Notes: generated by a model from the sequence alone, not told the origin. Counted from the first letter of the stretch, positions 1 through 5,982 are shown. The stretch is 7,120 nucleotides of DNA from Actinomycetales bacterium (GCA_012841845.1 DUTZ01000217.1:1-7120), one strand, 5' to 3'. Numbers and translations are program-made.

Positions 1-67
1 CCACCAGGACTCGAACCTGGAATGTCTGAACCAAAATCAGAAGTGTTGCCGATTACACCATGGGGGA
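1..67 (-). tRNA. tRNA-Gln (anticodon UUG), 3' end clipped by window
   Basis: Read on the minus strand, this folds as a class I tRNA. The 5' acceptor strand TCCCCCA is at 67-61. The D arm is GTGT/ACAC. The anticodon stem TCTGA/TCAGA encloses the loop TTTTGGT, which puts TTG at positions 34-36, so it reads CAA glutamine codons. A 4-nt variable loop and the T arm CCAGG-TTCGAGT-CCTGG follow. Only TGG of the 3' acceptor strand is inside the window; about four acceptor bases and the discriminator lie beyond position 1, so whether CCA is encoded cannot be seen. A tRNA-Gln near glmU is familiar in the Corynebacteriales. Its transcription runs away from every other gene here. Confidence 0.96.
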
Positions 68-68
68 A

Positions 69-99
69 CGGCCCTGTTCGGGCCGATCACAGTGTGGCA
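69..99 (-). promoter_or_regulatory. Possible tRNA-Gln promoter and leader hairpin
   Basis: On the minus strand an extended -10-like sequence TGCCACACT lies at 99-91, about 24 nt before the mature tRNA 5' end. It overlaps the palindrome GTGTGgCACAC (92-102). Between it and the tRNA is a hairpin with a 6-bp stem, CGGCCC/GGGCCG (69-74/80-85), and a 5-nt loop, ending 1 nt from the mature 5' end where RNase P would cut. I see no convincing -35 box. The hairpin is plain in the sequence; the promoter is a guess. Confidence 0.3.
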
Positions 100-207
100 C
101 ACGCGGGTGCCCGGGCGGATCTGCCCGCCGTCAGCGGGACCGGCCGCGACTGGGCCCGTCCTGCTAATCGCTCCCGCCGTCCCGCCTCTGCTGGGCCAGT
201 AGTGCTT

Positions 208-571
208 TTCACGAGGCTCTGGCGTTTCGCTCACTCGCGCACCCGCGAGGTTGGCCACGTGTGGGCACCGCGGTCACTCTCGCCCCACACGGCTCGGTGG
301 CCACCGTGGATCCCTCCCGGGCGGCGTGGCCGACGCCCGTCGGTCCGTTGATGTGAGCGAATCGTGGGGTCAGGCCTGCGCGAATCCGTTCGGCGGCGGG
401 GATTCGCTCAGGGCCCGTCCCACGATTCGCTCACATCGCACGCCGCTCAGGCACCACGGGGCGGAGCCGCCGGGCACCTGCTGCTCGGTTCTCCGACGTC
501 GGTGCAGGTCGAGCGCCGGCCCGACCATCCGGGTCAGTGCGCGAGTGAGCGAAATGCCAGAGCGTCGTGAA
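208..571. repeat. Nested inverted-repeat element, outer 35-bp arms
   Basis: The arm at 208-242 is the reverse complement of 537-571 at 33 of 35 positions; both carry GTGCGCGAGTGAGCGAAA followed by yGCCAGAG and TCGTGAA. The 294 bases between the arms contain another, perfect inverted repeat and more hairpins but no plausible protein. The design resembles a non-autonomous, MITE-like element or a compound REP cluster. I cannot find a target-site duplication outside the arms. The right arm could also act as a terminator for the minus-strand membrane-protein gene that ends at 621. Confidence 0.75.
350..437. repeat. Inner perfect 19-bp inverted repeat (large stem-loop)
   Basis: GATGTGAGCGAATCGTGGG at 350-368 is exactly the reverse complement of 419-437. 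Inside it a further 8-bp pair, GCGAATCC (380-387) with GGATTCGC (400-407), leaves a 12-nt loop, so the unit can fold into one long interrupted hairpin. The GTGAGCGAA core also occurs in the outer 35-bp arms, so five variants of the word in alternating orientation lie within 364 bases. This fits the layout of REP-type palindromic units. Relatives elsewhere in the genome are predicted but cannot be seen here. Confidence 0.8.
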
Positions 572-620
572 CGCGACATGGCGCAGCGGCTCAGCGGAGC
601 AGGTCGCGCGGCGAGCGCCG

Positions 621-770
621 TTAGAAGATCCCGCCGAAGATGCCGAGCGCCAGGACCAGCAGGATCACTCCGAGGATCGCCATGGCCGCCAGAGTCGGCT
701 GGCGCCTGCGGCGCGGAGGGCGGGTGGTGTCGTCGGCGTCGTCCAGTTCAGGCTCGTGGCCTGCGGTCAT
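621..770 (-). CDS. Small single-span membrane protein, 49 aa
   Basis: The gene is hypothetical and I do not recognise a named family. The ATG at 770-768 has a good Shine-Dalgarno GAGGAG (784-779) with an 8-nt spacer. A GTG three codons upstream would sit on top of that site, so the ATG is preferred. Residues 1-18 are acidic and polar, residues 20-23 are four arginines, and residues 27-49 form one hydrophobic helix rich in Ile, Leu, Val and Gly that runs to the C-terminus. The arginine cluster before the helix predicts a cytoplasmic N-terminus with the tail end in the membrane. There is no cleavage site, so it is not a secreted protein. It is divergent from the amidase gene, with 192 bases between the two starts. 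Short Arg-cluster/TM proteins of this kind are common in actinobacteria. Confidence 0.75.
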   Translation of the reverse strand: MTAGHEPELDDADDTTRPPRRRRQPTLAAMAILGVILLVLALGIFGGIF

Positions 771-910
771 GTGAATCACTCCTCGAAGTCCCGACCGTAC
801 GCGTCCCGTGGGCCCCCGCCACCGGTCGTCAGGGCCGCCGGGTCGCACGCACACTGGGGAAGCCGCCCGCGCGATGACGAGTCGCGCGAGGACGAGGCGG
901 CCGGAGCGAC

Positions 911-946
911 GGCGGGCGCGGCGGCGGGCGAGCCGGCGGGCGCGAC
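911..946. repeat. 12-bp direct repeat, three copies, upstream of amidase
   Basis: Three consecutive 12-bp units (911-922, 923-934, 935-946) each begin GGCGGGCG and differ in the last four bases. They lie 16 bases before the amidase start, in its 5' leader. The frame upstream of the amidase stays open through them but offers no ATG or GTG near enough to support a longer protein. They may be simple G+C-rich slippage sequence. Confidence 0.6.
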
Positions 947-962
947 GGCGAGAGGAGAGGCG

Positions 963-1493
963 ATGCGGAACTGGGAGACCCTCGACGCCGACGTCGTGCT
1001 CCTCATGGACCGGCACTTCACCCCCGGGCGCGGCGGGCGGGGCGTCGAGAGGGTTGTGATGCACCACAACGCGGCGGTTCTCACAGTGGAGCAGGTCCAC
1101 CGGGTGTGGCAGGACCGCCCCGCCTCCGCGCACTACCAGGTGGAGTCCGGCGGCAGGATCGGCCAGCTGGTGTGGGACGACGACACCGCCTGGCACGCCG
1201 CCGACCCCGACGTCAACCAGACCTCGATCGGCATCGAGGTCTCCAACTCCGCCGGCGCCGAGCAGGACTGGCCGATCAGCGACACCGCGATCGAGGAGGC
1301 CGCCCATCTGGCCGCGGCCGTGTGCGCACACTTCGACCTCGGCCGGCCGGCGGCGGGCACGACGATCCGCTGGCACTCCGAGTTCGCGGCCACGACGTGC
1401 CCGTACCACCTCGCCCCCGGCGGCCGGTACCACGAGACGTTCATGGACCGCGCCGGACACTGGTTCGACGAGATGACCGGGGCGGCGGGCTGA
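963..1493 (+). CDS. N-acetylmuramoyl-L-alanine amidase (Amidase_2/PGRP, T7 lysozyme type), 176 aa
   Basis: It is predicted to cut the bond between MurNAc and L-Ala in peptidoglycan. A single amidase domain fills the protein, from about residue 28 to 165. Zinc ligands by comparison with T7 lysozyme (H17, H122, C130) are H34 in VMHHNA, H138 in IRWHSEF and C146 in TCPYHL; Y58 in AHYQV matches the catalytic tyrosine, and T145 or T144 stands where T7 has K128. TSIGIEVSN (87-95) is the usual core strand. The ATG has AGGAG (953-957) with a 5-nt spacer. There is no signal peptide, transmembrane helix or cell-wall-binding domain, and the length is close to that of small phage endolysins, so it may be phage-derived or act on cytoplasmic or recycled fragments. 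No phage genes lie beside it. The C-terminal codons are part of a 17-bp tandem array that supplies the stop. Family assignment is firm; cellular role is inference. Confidence 0.9.
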   Translation: MRNWETLDADVVLLMDRHFTPGRGGRGVERVVMHHNAAVLTVEQVHRVWQDRPASAHYQVESGGRIGQLVWDDDTAWHAADPDVNQTSIGIEVSNSAGAEQDWPISDTAIEEAAHLAAAVCAHFDLGRPAAGTTIRWHSEFAATTCPYHLAPGGRYHETFMDRAGHWFDEMTGAAG

Positions 1494-1548
1494 CCGGGGC
1501 GGCGGGCTGACCGGTTCGACGGGCTGACCGGGACGACGACCTGAGCCG
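1464..1548. repeat. 17-bp tandem repeat across the amidase stop codon
   Basis: Five head-to-tail 17-bp units run from 1464: TTCGACGAGATGACCGG, two identical GGCGGCGGGCTGACCGG units (1481-1497, 1498-1514), TTCGACGGGCTGACCGG (1515-1531) and a degenerate GACGACGACCTGAGCCG (1532-1548). The first unit encodes part of the amidase C-terminus and the second contains its TGA stop. Because 17 is not a multiple of three, each unit shifts frame, so a change of copy number would alter the C-terminus or stop position. Confidence 0.85.
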
Positions 1549-1564
1549 CGTGCGACCGGCTCAG
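1541..1564. terminator. Hairpin between convergent amidase and MFS genes
   Basis: A perfect 8-bp stem, CTGAGCCG (1541-1548) with CGGCTCAG (1557-1564), and an 8-nt loop lie between two convergent genes. The right arm includes the MFS stop codon. There is no T-run on either strand, which is common for actinobacterial hairpin terminators. Placement suggests a shared bidirectional terminator. Confidence 0.5.
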
Positions 1565-2868
1565 TCGGCGGTGGTCCCCCGCTCCACGGCGCGCCGCACG
1601 GTGTAGCGCAGGAACGCGGGGAAGACGATCGCGGCCGCGACCATCCCGATCACGACCAGCACGCCGCCGCCGGCCGCCGCGACCGCGGTGCCCACCGAGG
1701 CGGCGGCGACTCCATGCGCGACGTCGCCGATCCGCGGGCCGCCCACCACCACGACGATGAACACGCCCTGCAGCCGGCCGCGCATCTCGTCGGTGGCGGC
1801 GTCGAGCAGGATCGCCTGGCGGAACGCGGCCGAGATCATGTCCACGGCACCGCCGAAGGCCAGGGCCGCCAGCGCGAGCCACAGCCACCAGCGCGACGCC
1901 CCCGGCGAGGCCACGCCCACCACCACGCCGAAGGCCACCATGGACAGCCCCCACAGGGTGATGCACACGAGCACCGCCAGCCCCTGCCGGCGCACGCGCG
2001 GGATCCACCCGGAGAACACGCCGCCGATCACGGCGCCCACGCTCATGGCCGCGAAGAGCAGGCCGAGCGCGGTCCCGCCGGTGACGGGATCGCCGAAGGT
2101 CTCGGTGGCGATCTGCGGGAACAGGGCGCGCGGCATGCCGAAGACCATCGCGACGATGTCCACGACGAACGAGGCCAGCAGGATCCGCCGGGTGGCGAGG
2201 TAGGCGAAGCCGTCGATCACCGACCGCAGCCCGGCCCGTCGCCGCTCCCCCGTCTCGGACACCGACGCCGGCTGCGGCGGCAGCCGCAGCACGGCCCACA
2301 GCGTGGCCAGCAGGAACACCGAGTCGAGCAGGTACAGCGTCTCCAGGCCGACCACCGGGATGAGGATGCCGGCGGACACGGGCCCGACGATCGCGCCGAA
2401 CTGCATCACGGTCATCATCAGCGAGCTCGCCGAGGCCAGCTGCCCGGACGGGATGAGCCGCGGGATGATCGCCGACCGGGTGGGTTGGTTGACGGCGAAG
2501 AAGGCCTGCTGGACCGCGAGCAGCCCCATGACCAGCCACACGTTGCGGTTGCCGGCGGCGGCCTGGACCCAGAACAACACCGCCGTCACGATGAGGCCCC
2601 AGGTCGTGACGAGCAGCAGCTTCCGGCGGTCCACGGCGTCGGCCAGCGCCCCGCCCCACAGCCCGAACACCACGAGCGGGACCAGGGCGAACGCGCCGGT
2701 CAGGCCCACGTAGGCGGAATTGCGGGTGATCTCGAACACCTGCTGCGGCACGGCGACGATCGAGAGCTGGGCGCCGATCACCGTGACGATGTTGGCGACC
2801 CACAACCTGCGGAAATCCGGCTGCCGCAGCGGCCGGGTGTCCGCGAGTTGGCGACGGAGGAGGGACAC
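1561..2868 (-). CDS. MFS transporter, EntS/MFS_3-like exporter, 435 aa
   Basis: It is an inner-membrane major facilitator superfamily protein, most likely a proton-driven exporter of small molecules; the substrate cannot be read from the sequence. The N-terminus (RPLRQPDFRRLW at 12-23, then VIGAQLSIVAVPQQVFEIT at 30-48) is typical of the EntS/MFS_3 family. MFS motif A between helices 2 and 3 reads GGALADAVDRRK (72-83) with D77 in place. The family's C-terminal cytoplasmic signature appears as AFRQAILLDAATDEMRGR (348-365). Hydrophobic segments throughout fit about 12 helices, and the length is normal. The start is GTG at 2868-2866; an in-frame TAG lies 12 nt upstream, so no longer form exists. 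There is no Shine-Dalgarno, and a -10 box 6 nt before the GTG suggests leaderless translation. It is divergent from glmU (137 bases between starts) and convergent with the amidase gene. No regulator or biosynthetic partner lies beside it. Confidence 0.9.
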   Translation of the reverse strand: MSLLRRQLADTRPLRQPDFRRLWVANIVTVIGAQLSIVAVPQQVFEITRNSAYVGLTGAFALVPLVVFGLWGGALADAVDRRKLLLVTTWGLIVTAVLFWVQAAAGNRNVWLVMGLLAVQQAFFAVNQPTRSAIIPRLIPSGQLASASSLMMTVMQFGAIVGPVSAGILIPVVGLETLYLLDSVFLLATLWAVLRLPPQPASVSETGERRRAGLRSVIDGFAYLATRRILLASFVVDIVAMVFGMPRALFPQIATETFGDPVTGGTALGLLFAAMSVGAVIGGVFSGWIPRVRRQGLAVLVCITLWGLSMVAFGVVVGVASPGASRWWLWLALAALAFGGAVDMISAAFRQAILLDAATDEMRGRLQGVFIVVVVGGPRIGDVAHGVAAASVGTAVAAAGGGVLVVIGMVAAAIVFPAFLRYTVRRAVERGTTAD

Positions 2869-2874
2869 CGTGGC

Positions 2875-2880
2875 AGGCTA
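2875..2880 (-). promoter_or_regulatory. -10 box for leaderless MFS transcript
   Basis: TAGCCT on the minus strand ends 6 nt before the GTG start at 2868. That spacing puts the transcription start at or next to the start codon, the arrangement expected for a leaderless mRNA, and it agrees with the absence of a Shine-Dalgarno sequence. No clear -35 box is visible. Confidence 0.55.
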
Positions 2881-2916
2881 CGCCCCAAGGGAATCGCCGG
2901 TGTCTGGCCGACCTCG

Positions 2917-2922
2917 TATCCT
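2917..2922 (+). promoter_or_regulatory. Candidate -10 box for the glmU-prs-arsC operon
   Basis: TATCCT matches the TAnnnT pattern. A start about 7 nt downstream would give a leader of roughly 75 nt before the glmU ATG, which has GAGGAG at 2996-3001. No strong -35 is evident. The leader contains a 14-bp direct repeat (ATCACCGACC at 2955-2964 and 2969-2978) of unknown meaning. Confidence 0.5.
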
Positions 2923-3005
2923 GTGAGACGGTCCGCGCCGGCGGGCCACCCGAGATCACCGACCTGGCATCACCGACCGGGGCGCCGCCACGCCCGAGGA
3001 GAACG

Positions 3006-4487
3006 ATGACGCAACCCCAGACCGGACGTGCGCAGACCGCCGTGATCGTCCTGGCCGCCGGAGCCGGCACGCGGATGAAGAGCGACACCCCCAAGATGCT
3101 GCACCGCGTCTGCGGCCGGACCATGCTCGGTCACGCGCTGCACGCCGCGGCAGGGATCCGGCCGGACCAGGTGGTGGTGGTCGTGGGGCACGACCGGGAG
3201 AAGGTCACCGCCGCGGTGGAGGACCTCTCGTCGTCACTCGGTGTCCCGGTGACCACCGCGGTGCAGGAGGAGCAGAACGGCACGGGCGACGCGGTCGCCT
3301 CCGGCATGTCGGCGTTGCCCGCCGACTTCGCGGGCACCGTCCTCGTGACCACCTCCGACGTACCTCTGCTCGACGCGGAGACCCTCGAGGAGGTGGTGAC
3401 CCGCCACGAGATGCGCCCCCGCGCGGCGGTCACCGTCCTCACCTCCACGGCGCCCGACCCCACGGGGTACGGCCGCATCGTGCGGAACGACGACGGCGAG
3501 GTGCTGCGGATCGTCGAGCACAAGGACGCTTCGGAGGACGAGCTGGAGATCGACGAGGTCAACTCCGGCGTCTACGCCTTCGACGCGCGGGTCCTGCGGG
3601 ACTCCCTGGGCAAGCTGAGCACCGACAACTCGCAGGGCGAGCTGTACCTCACCGACGTCCTGCAGCTGGCGCGGCGCGACGACAAGGTGGTCCGGGGCCA
3701 CCGCATCGAGGACGGGGACCGCGTGGCCGGAGTCAACGACCGCGTGCAGCTGGCCGCGCTCGCCGCCGAGATGAACCGCCGCCTGTGCGAGGCCGCCATG
3801 CGCGGCGGCGCCACCATCGTGGACCCGCGCAGCACGTGGCTCGACGTGGACGTGCGCGTCGGCCGCGACGTGACGATCCTGCCCGGCACGCACCTCACCG
3901 GCACCACGGAGATCGGTGACGGCGCCACCGTCGGCCCCGACACGACCCTCACCGACACCACGGTGGGCGCCGGCGCCACCGTGATCCGCACGCACGCCGT
4001 GGGCGCGACGATCGGCGCGGGCGCCGAGGTGGGCCCCTTCGCCTACCTGCGCCCCGAGGCCGAGCTCGGCGAGCACAGCAAGGTGGGCACGTTCGTCGAG
4101 GTCAAGAAGTCCTCGATCGGCGCCCACACCAAGGTCCCGCACCTGACCTACGTCGGCGACGCGACGATCGGCGAGTACTCCAACATCGGGGCCTCCAGCG
4201 TCTTCGTCAACTACGACGGGGTGAGCAAGCACCGCACCGTGATCGGCGACTACTGCCGCACCGGTTCGGACACGATGTTCGTCGCGCCGGTGACCGTCGG
4301 TGACGGCGCGTATTCGGGCGCGGGTACCGTGATCAAGAACGATGTGCCCCCCGGCGCCCTCGCGGTGTCCGGTGGGCGTCAGAGGAACATCGACGACTGG
4401 GTGATCGACCACCGACCGGACACCGGTTCGGCGGACGCCGCCCGGCGGGCCAGGAACGACTCCCAGAAGGACGGGCGCAGCCAGTGA
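3006..4487 (+). CDS. glmU: Bifunctional GlmU: GlcN-1-P acetyltransferase / GlcNAc-1-P uridyltransferase, 493 aa
   Basis: It catalyses the last two cytoplasmic steps to UDP-GlcNAc: acetylation of glucosamine-1-phosphate with acetyl-CoA, then uridylyl transfer from UTP. The product feeds peptidoglycan and, in this order, the arabinogalactan linker. The N-terminal nucleotidyltransferase domain (about 10-250) has LAAGAGTRMKSDTPKMLH (16-33), metal-binding D118 and N244 (GVNDR), E171 and N186. The C-terminal left-handed beta-helix (about 265-460) shows hexapeptide repeats, R349, K367, catalytic H379 in VPHLTYVGD, Y382, N393 and N402 (NYDG). SSVFVNYDG is the actinobacterial form. S117 replaces the usual Gly before the metal-binding Asp. 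A hydrophilic tail (about 467-493) follows, as in mycobacterial GlmU. The ATG has GAGGAG 4 nt upstream. The TGA overlaps the prs GTG by 4 nt, so prs is probably translationally coupled. Length is normal for the order. Confidence 0.98.
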   Translation: MTQPQTGRAQTAVIVLAAGAGTRMKSDTPKMLHRVCGRTMLGHALHAAAGIRPDQVVVVVGHDREKVTAAVEDLSSSLGVPVTTAVQEEQNGTGDAVASGMSALPADFAGTVLVTTSDVPLLDAETLEEVVTRHEMRPRAAVTVLTSTAPDPTGYGRIVRNDDGEVLRIVEHKDASEDELEIDEVNSGVYAFDARVLRDSLGKLSTDNSQGELYLTDVLQLARRDDKVVRGHRIEDGDRVAGVNDRVQLAALAAEMNRRLCEAAMRGGATIVDPRSTWLDVDVRVGRDVTILPGTHLTGTTEIGDGATVGPDTTLTDTTVGAGATVIRTHAVGATIGAGAEVGPFAYLRPEAELGEHSKVGTFVEVKKSSIGAHTKVPHLTYVGDATIGEYSNIGASSVFVNYDGVSKHRTVIGDYCRTGSDTMFVAPVTVGDGAYSGAGTVIKNDVPPGALAVSGGRQRNIDDWVIDHRPDTGSADAARRARNDSQKDGRSQ

Positions 4488-5461
4488 GCGAGTGGATCGA
4501 GAACCAGAAGAACCTGATGCTCTTCTCGGGCCGGGCCCATCCCGAGCTCGCGGAGCAGGTGGCCGCCGAGCTCGGCGTCGAGATCACCCCGCAGACCGCG
4601 CGGGACTTCGCCAACGGCGAGATCTTCGTCCGCTTCGAGGAGTCCGTCCGCGGCTGCGACGCCTTCGTGCTCCAGAGCTGCCCCGCGCCGCTCAACAAGT
4701 GGATCATGGAGCAGCTCATCATGATCGACGCGCTCAAGCGCGGCTCGGCCAAGCGGATCACCGCGATCCTGCCGTTCTACCCGTACGCGCGGCAGGACAA
4801 GAAGCACCGCGGCCGCGAGCCGATCTCGGCCCGCCTCATCGCGGACATGTTCAAGGCCGCCGGCGCGGACCGCATCATCACGGTGGACCTGCACACGGAC
4901 CAGATCCAGGGCTTCTTCGACGGCCCGGTCGACCACATGCACGCGCAGGGCCAGCTCTCCGACTACGTGCGCGAGAACTACGGCACCGAGAACATCTGCG
5001 TGGTCTCCCCCGACGCCGGCCGCGTCAAGGTGGGCGAGAAGTGGGCCGACGCGCTCGACGGCGCCCCGCTGGCCTTCGTCCACAAGACCCGCGACCCCAA
5101 CGTGCCCAACCAGGTCAAGTCCAACCGCGTGGTCGGCGAGGTCGAGGGCCGCACCTGCGTGCTCATCGACGACATGATCGACACCGGCGGCACCATCGCC
5201 GGCGCGGTCAAGATCCTCAAGGACGCGGGCGCGGGCGACGTGATCATCGCCACCACCCACGGCGTGTTCTCCGACCCGGCGGCCGAGCGCCTCGCGGGCT
5301 GCGGCGCCAAGGAGGTCATCACCACCAACACGCTGCCCATCCCGCCGGAGAAGCACTTCGAGAACCTCACGGTCCTGTCCATCGCGCCGCTGCTCGCGCG
5401 CACGATCCACGAGGTCTTCGAGAACGGCTCGGTGACCAGCCTGTTCAACGGGGTGGCCTGA
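4484..5461 (+). CDS. prs: Ribose-phosphate pyrophosphokinase (PRPP synthase, class I), 325 aa
   Basis: It transfers pyrophosphate from ATP to ribose-5-phosphate, making PRPP for purine, pyrimidine, NAD, His and Trp synthesis and for decaprenyl-phosphoryl-ribose/arabinose in this order. Visible motifs are FANGEIFVRF (42-51), the flexible ATP loop YPYARQDKKHRGREP (99-113), the PRPP synthase signature DLHTDQIQGFF (135-145), SPDAGRVKVGEKWA (175-188), catalytic K201 and R203 in HKTRDP, and the PRPP loop VLIDDMIDTGGT (226-237). The sequence closely resembles mycobacterial PrsA and is full length. The start is GTG, overlapping the glmU stop as GTGA; AAGGA at 4467-4471 is 12 nt away, so coupling to glmU translation probably matters. 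The arsC-like gene starts 1 nt after its stop. Confidence 0.98.
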   Translation: MSEWIENQKNLMLFSGRAHPELAEQVAAELGVEITPQTARDFANGEIFVRFEESVRGCDAFVLQSCPAPLNKWIMEQLIMIDALKRGSAKRITAILPFYPYARQDKKHRGREPISARLIADMFKAAGADRIITVDLHTDQIQGFFDGPVDHMHAQGQLSDYVRENYGTENICVVSPDAGRVKVGEKWADALDGAPLAFVHKTRDPNVPNQVKSNRVVGEVEGRTCVLIDDMIDTGGTIAGAVKILKDAGAGDVIIATTHGVFSDPAAERLAGCGAKEVITTNTLPIPPEKHFENLTVLSIAPLLARTIHEVFENGSVTSLFNGVA

Positions 5462-5462
5462 C

Positions 5463-5843
5463 ATGGCCGGCGACGGGGATGCTAACGGCGACGGCGCGAC
5501 CGGCGGCGCGACGATCTACCACAACCCGCGCTGCTCCAAGTCGCGGCAGGCGCTCGAGCTGCTCCGCGAGAACGGCATCGAGCCGATGATCGTCAAGTAC
5601 CTCGACGCCCCGCCGACCGTCGAGGAGCTGCGCACCCTCATCGCCGAGGCCGGCCTGACCCCGCGGCAGGCGGTTCGGGTCAAGGAGCAGGAGTTCACCG
5701 ACCTCGGGCTGCTCGGGGTGGACGACGACGAGCTGCTCGCCGCGATGGTCGCCCACCCGCGGCTCATCGAGCGCCCCTTCGTCGTCACCCCCAAGGGCAC
5801 CCGGCTGGCGCGCCCGACGTCGGCGGTCGAGGAGATCCTCTAG
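5463..5843 (+). CDS. arsC: ArsC-family thiol reductase (arsenate reductase, glutaredoxin type), 126 aa
   Basis: This is a thioredoxin-fold protein of the ArsC/YfgD/Spx group. By comparison with plasmid R773 ArsC (H8, C12, R60, R94, R107) it keeps H20, C24 in YHNPRCSKSR, R72, R104 in ERPFVVTP and R117, so it should be an active reductase rather than a Spx-like regulator. In the family, arsenate bound to the Cys is reduced with glutathione and glutaredoxin; mycobacterial relatives would need mycothiol or another thiol, and the true substrate here is unknown. No arsB, acr3 or arsR lies nearby, and it is the third gene of the glmU-prs operon, so a housekeeping redox role is as likely as arsenic resistance. 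Residues 1-15 are a Gly/Asp-rich extension absent from R773. The ATG is 1 nt after the prs TGA, with no classical Shine-Dalgarno, so translation is probably coupled to prs. Confidence 0.92.
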   Translation: MAGDGDANGDGATGGATIYHNPRCSKSRQALELLRENGIEPMIVKYLDAPPTVEELRTLIAEAGLTPRQAVRVKEQEFTDLGLLGVDDDELLAAMVAHPRLIERPFVVTPKGTRLARPTSAVEEIL

Positions 5844-5898
5844 CCCGGCGCCGGCCCCATGGCGCCCGGTGCCGACCCCGTGCGCGCCCCATGCGCGC

Positions 5899-5981
5899 CC
5901 GCCCGGCGAGCAACAGCGGTGATGCTCACCAACAGCGGCCATGCACGCTGTTGGACGCACTCAGCGCTGTTGCCCGGGCGG
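5899..5981. repeat. Palindromic element with four CAACAGCG cores; possible bidirectional terminator
   Basis: An inner perfect hairpin, CCAACAGCG (5929-5937) with CGCTGTTGG (5946-5954) and an 8-nt loop, sits inside an outer stem of GCAACAGCG (5910-5918) with CGCTGTTGC (5965-5973). The outer stem extends by 8 more pairs, CCGCCCGG (5899-5906) with CCGGGCGG (5974-5981), after a 3-nt bulge. A small hairpin GGTGAtgcTCACC (5918-5930) lies between. It separates the convergent arsC-like gene and the 46-aa gene, so termination in both directions is a natural role. The repeated core in both orientations also suggests a REP-type unit. A 10-bp palindrome CCGGCGCCGG (5845-5854) directly follows the arsC-like stop. 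Confidence 0.65.
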
Positions 5982-5982
5982 C

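Larger units (their letters stand above)
68..620. other. Gene-free intergenic region rich in palindromes
   Basis: No reading frame in this stretch has both a credible ribosome binding site and a protein-like translation; the open frames are long only because stop codons are scarce at this G+C content. It contains the upstream region of the tRNA, a nested inverted-repeat block (208-571) and several smaller palindromes: an 8-bp stem CGTGTGGG/CCCACACG at 258-265/284-291, CGGTGGCCACCG at 296-307, GGCGGagCCGCC at 460-471 and CCGACGTCGG at 493-502. The flanking genes read away from it on the left (tRNA) and into it from the right (49-aa membrane protein). Confidence 0.7.

Noticed and set aside
208..571. 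CRISPR array or insertion sequence
   Set aside because: The repeats are inverted and nested, not regularly spaced direct repeats, and no transposase or cas-like frame is present.
251..877. 208-codon plus-strand frame through the intergenic region
   Set aside because: It runs across palindromes and antisense to the 49-aa gene, and its Arg/Gly/Pro/Ser-rich product resembles no protein family.
567..962. N-terminal extension of the amidase reaching back to 567
   Set aside because: The frame is open, but the upstream ATG lies in the inverted repeat, no ATG or GTG occurs close upstream of 963, and the site at 963 has a strong Shine-Dalgarno.
621..1460. 279-codon minus-strand open frame opposite the amidase
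   Set aside because: Only its last 49 codons (621-770) have a ribosome binding site and protein-like composition. The rest is the antisense shadow of the amidase gene.
963..1493. Prophage remnant
   Set aside because: Only the amidase itself looks phage-like; no integrase, capsid, tail or att-type duplication beside the tRNA is visible in the window.
1714..3009. 431-codon plus-strand frame opposite the MFS gene
   Set aside because: The translation is a His/Arg/Gly/Asp-rich mirror of a membrane protein, with no start signal or domain; long frames like this are expected at this G+C content.
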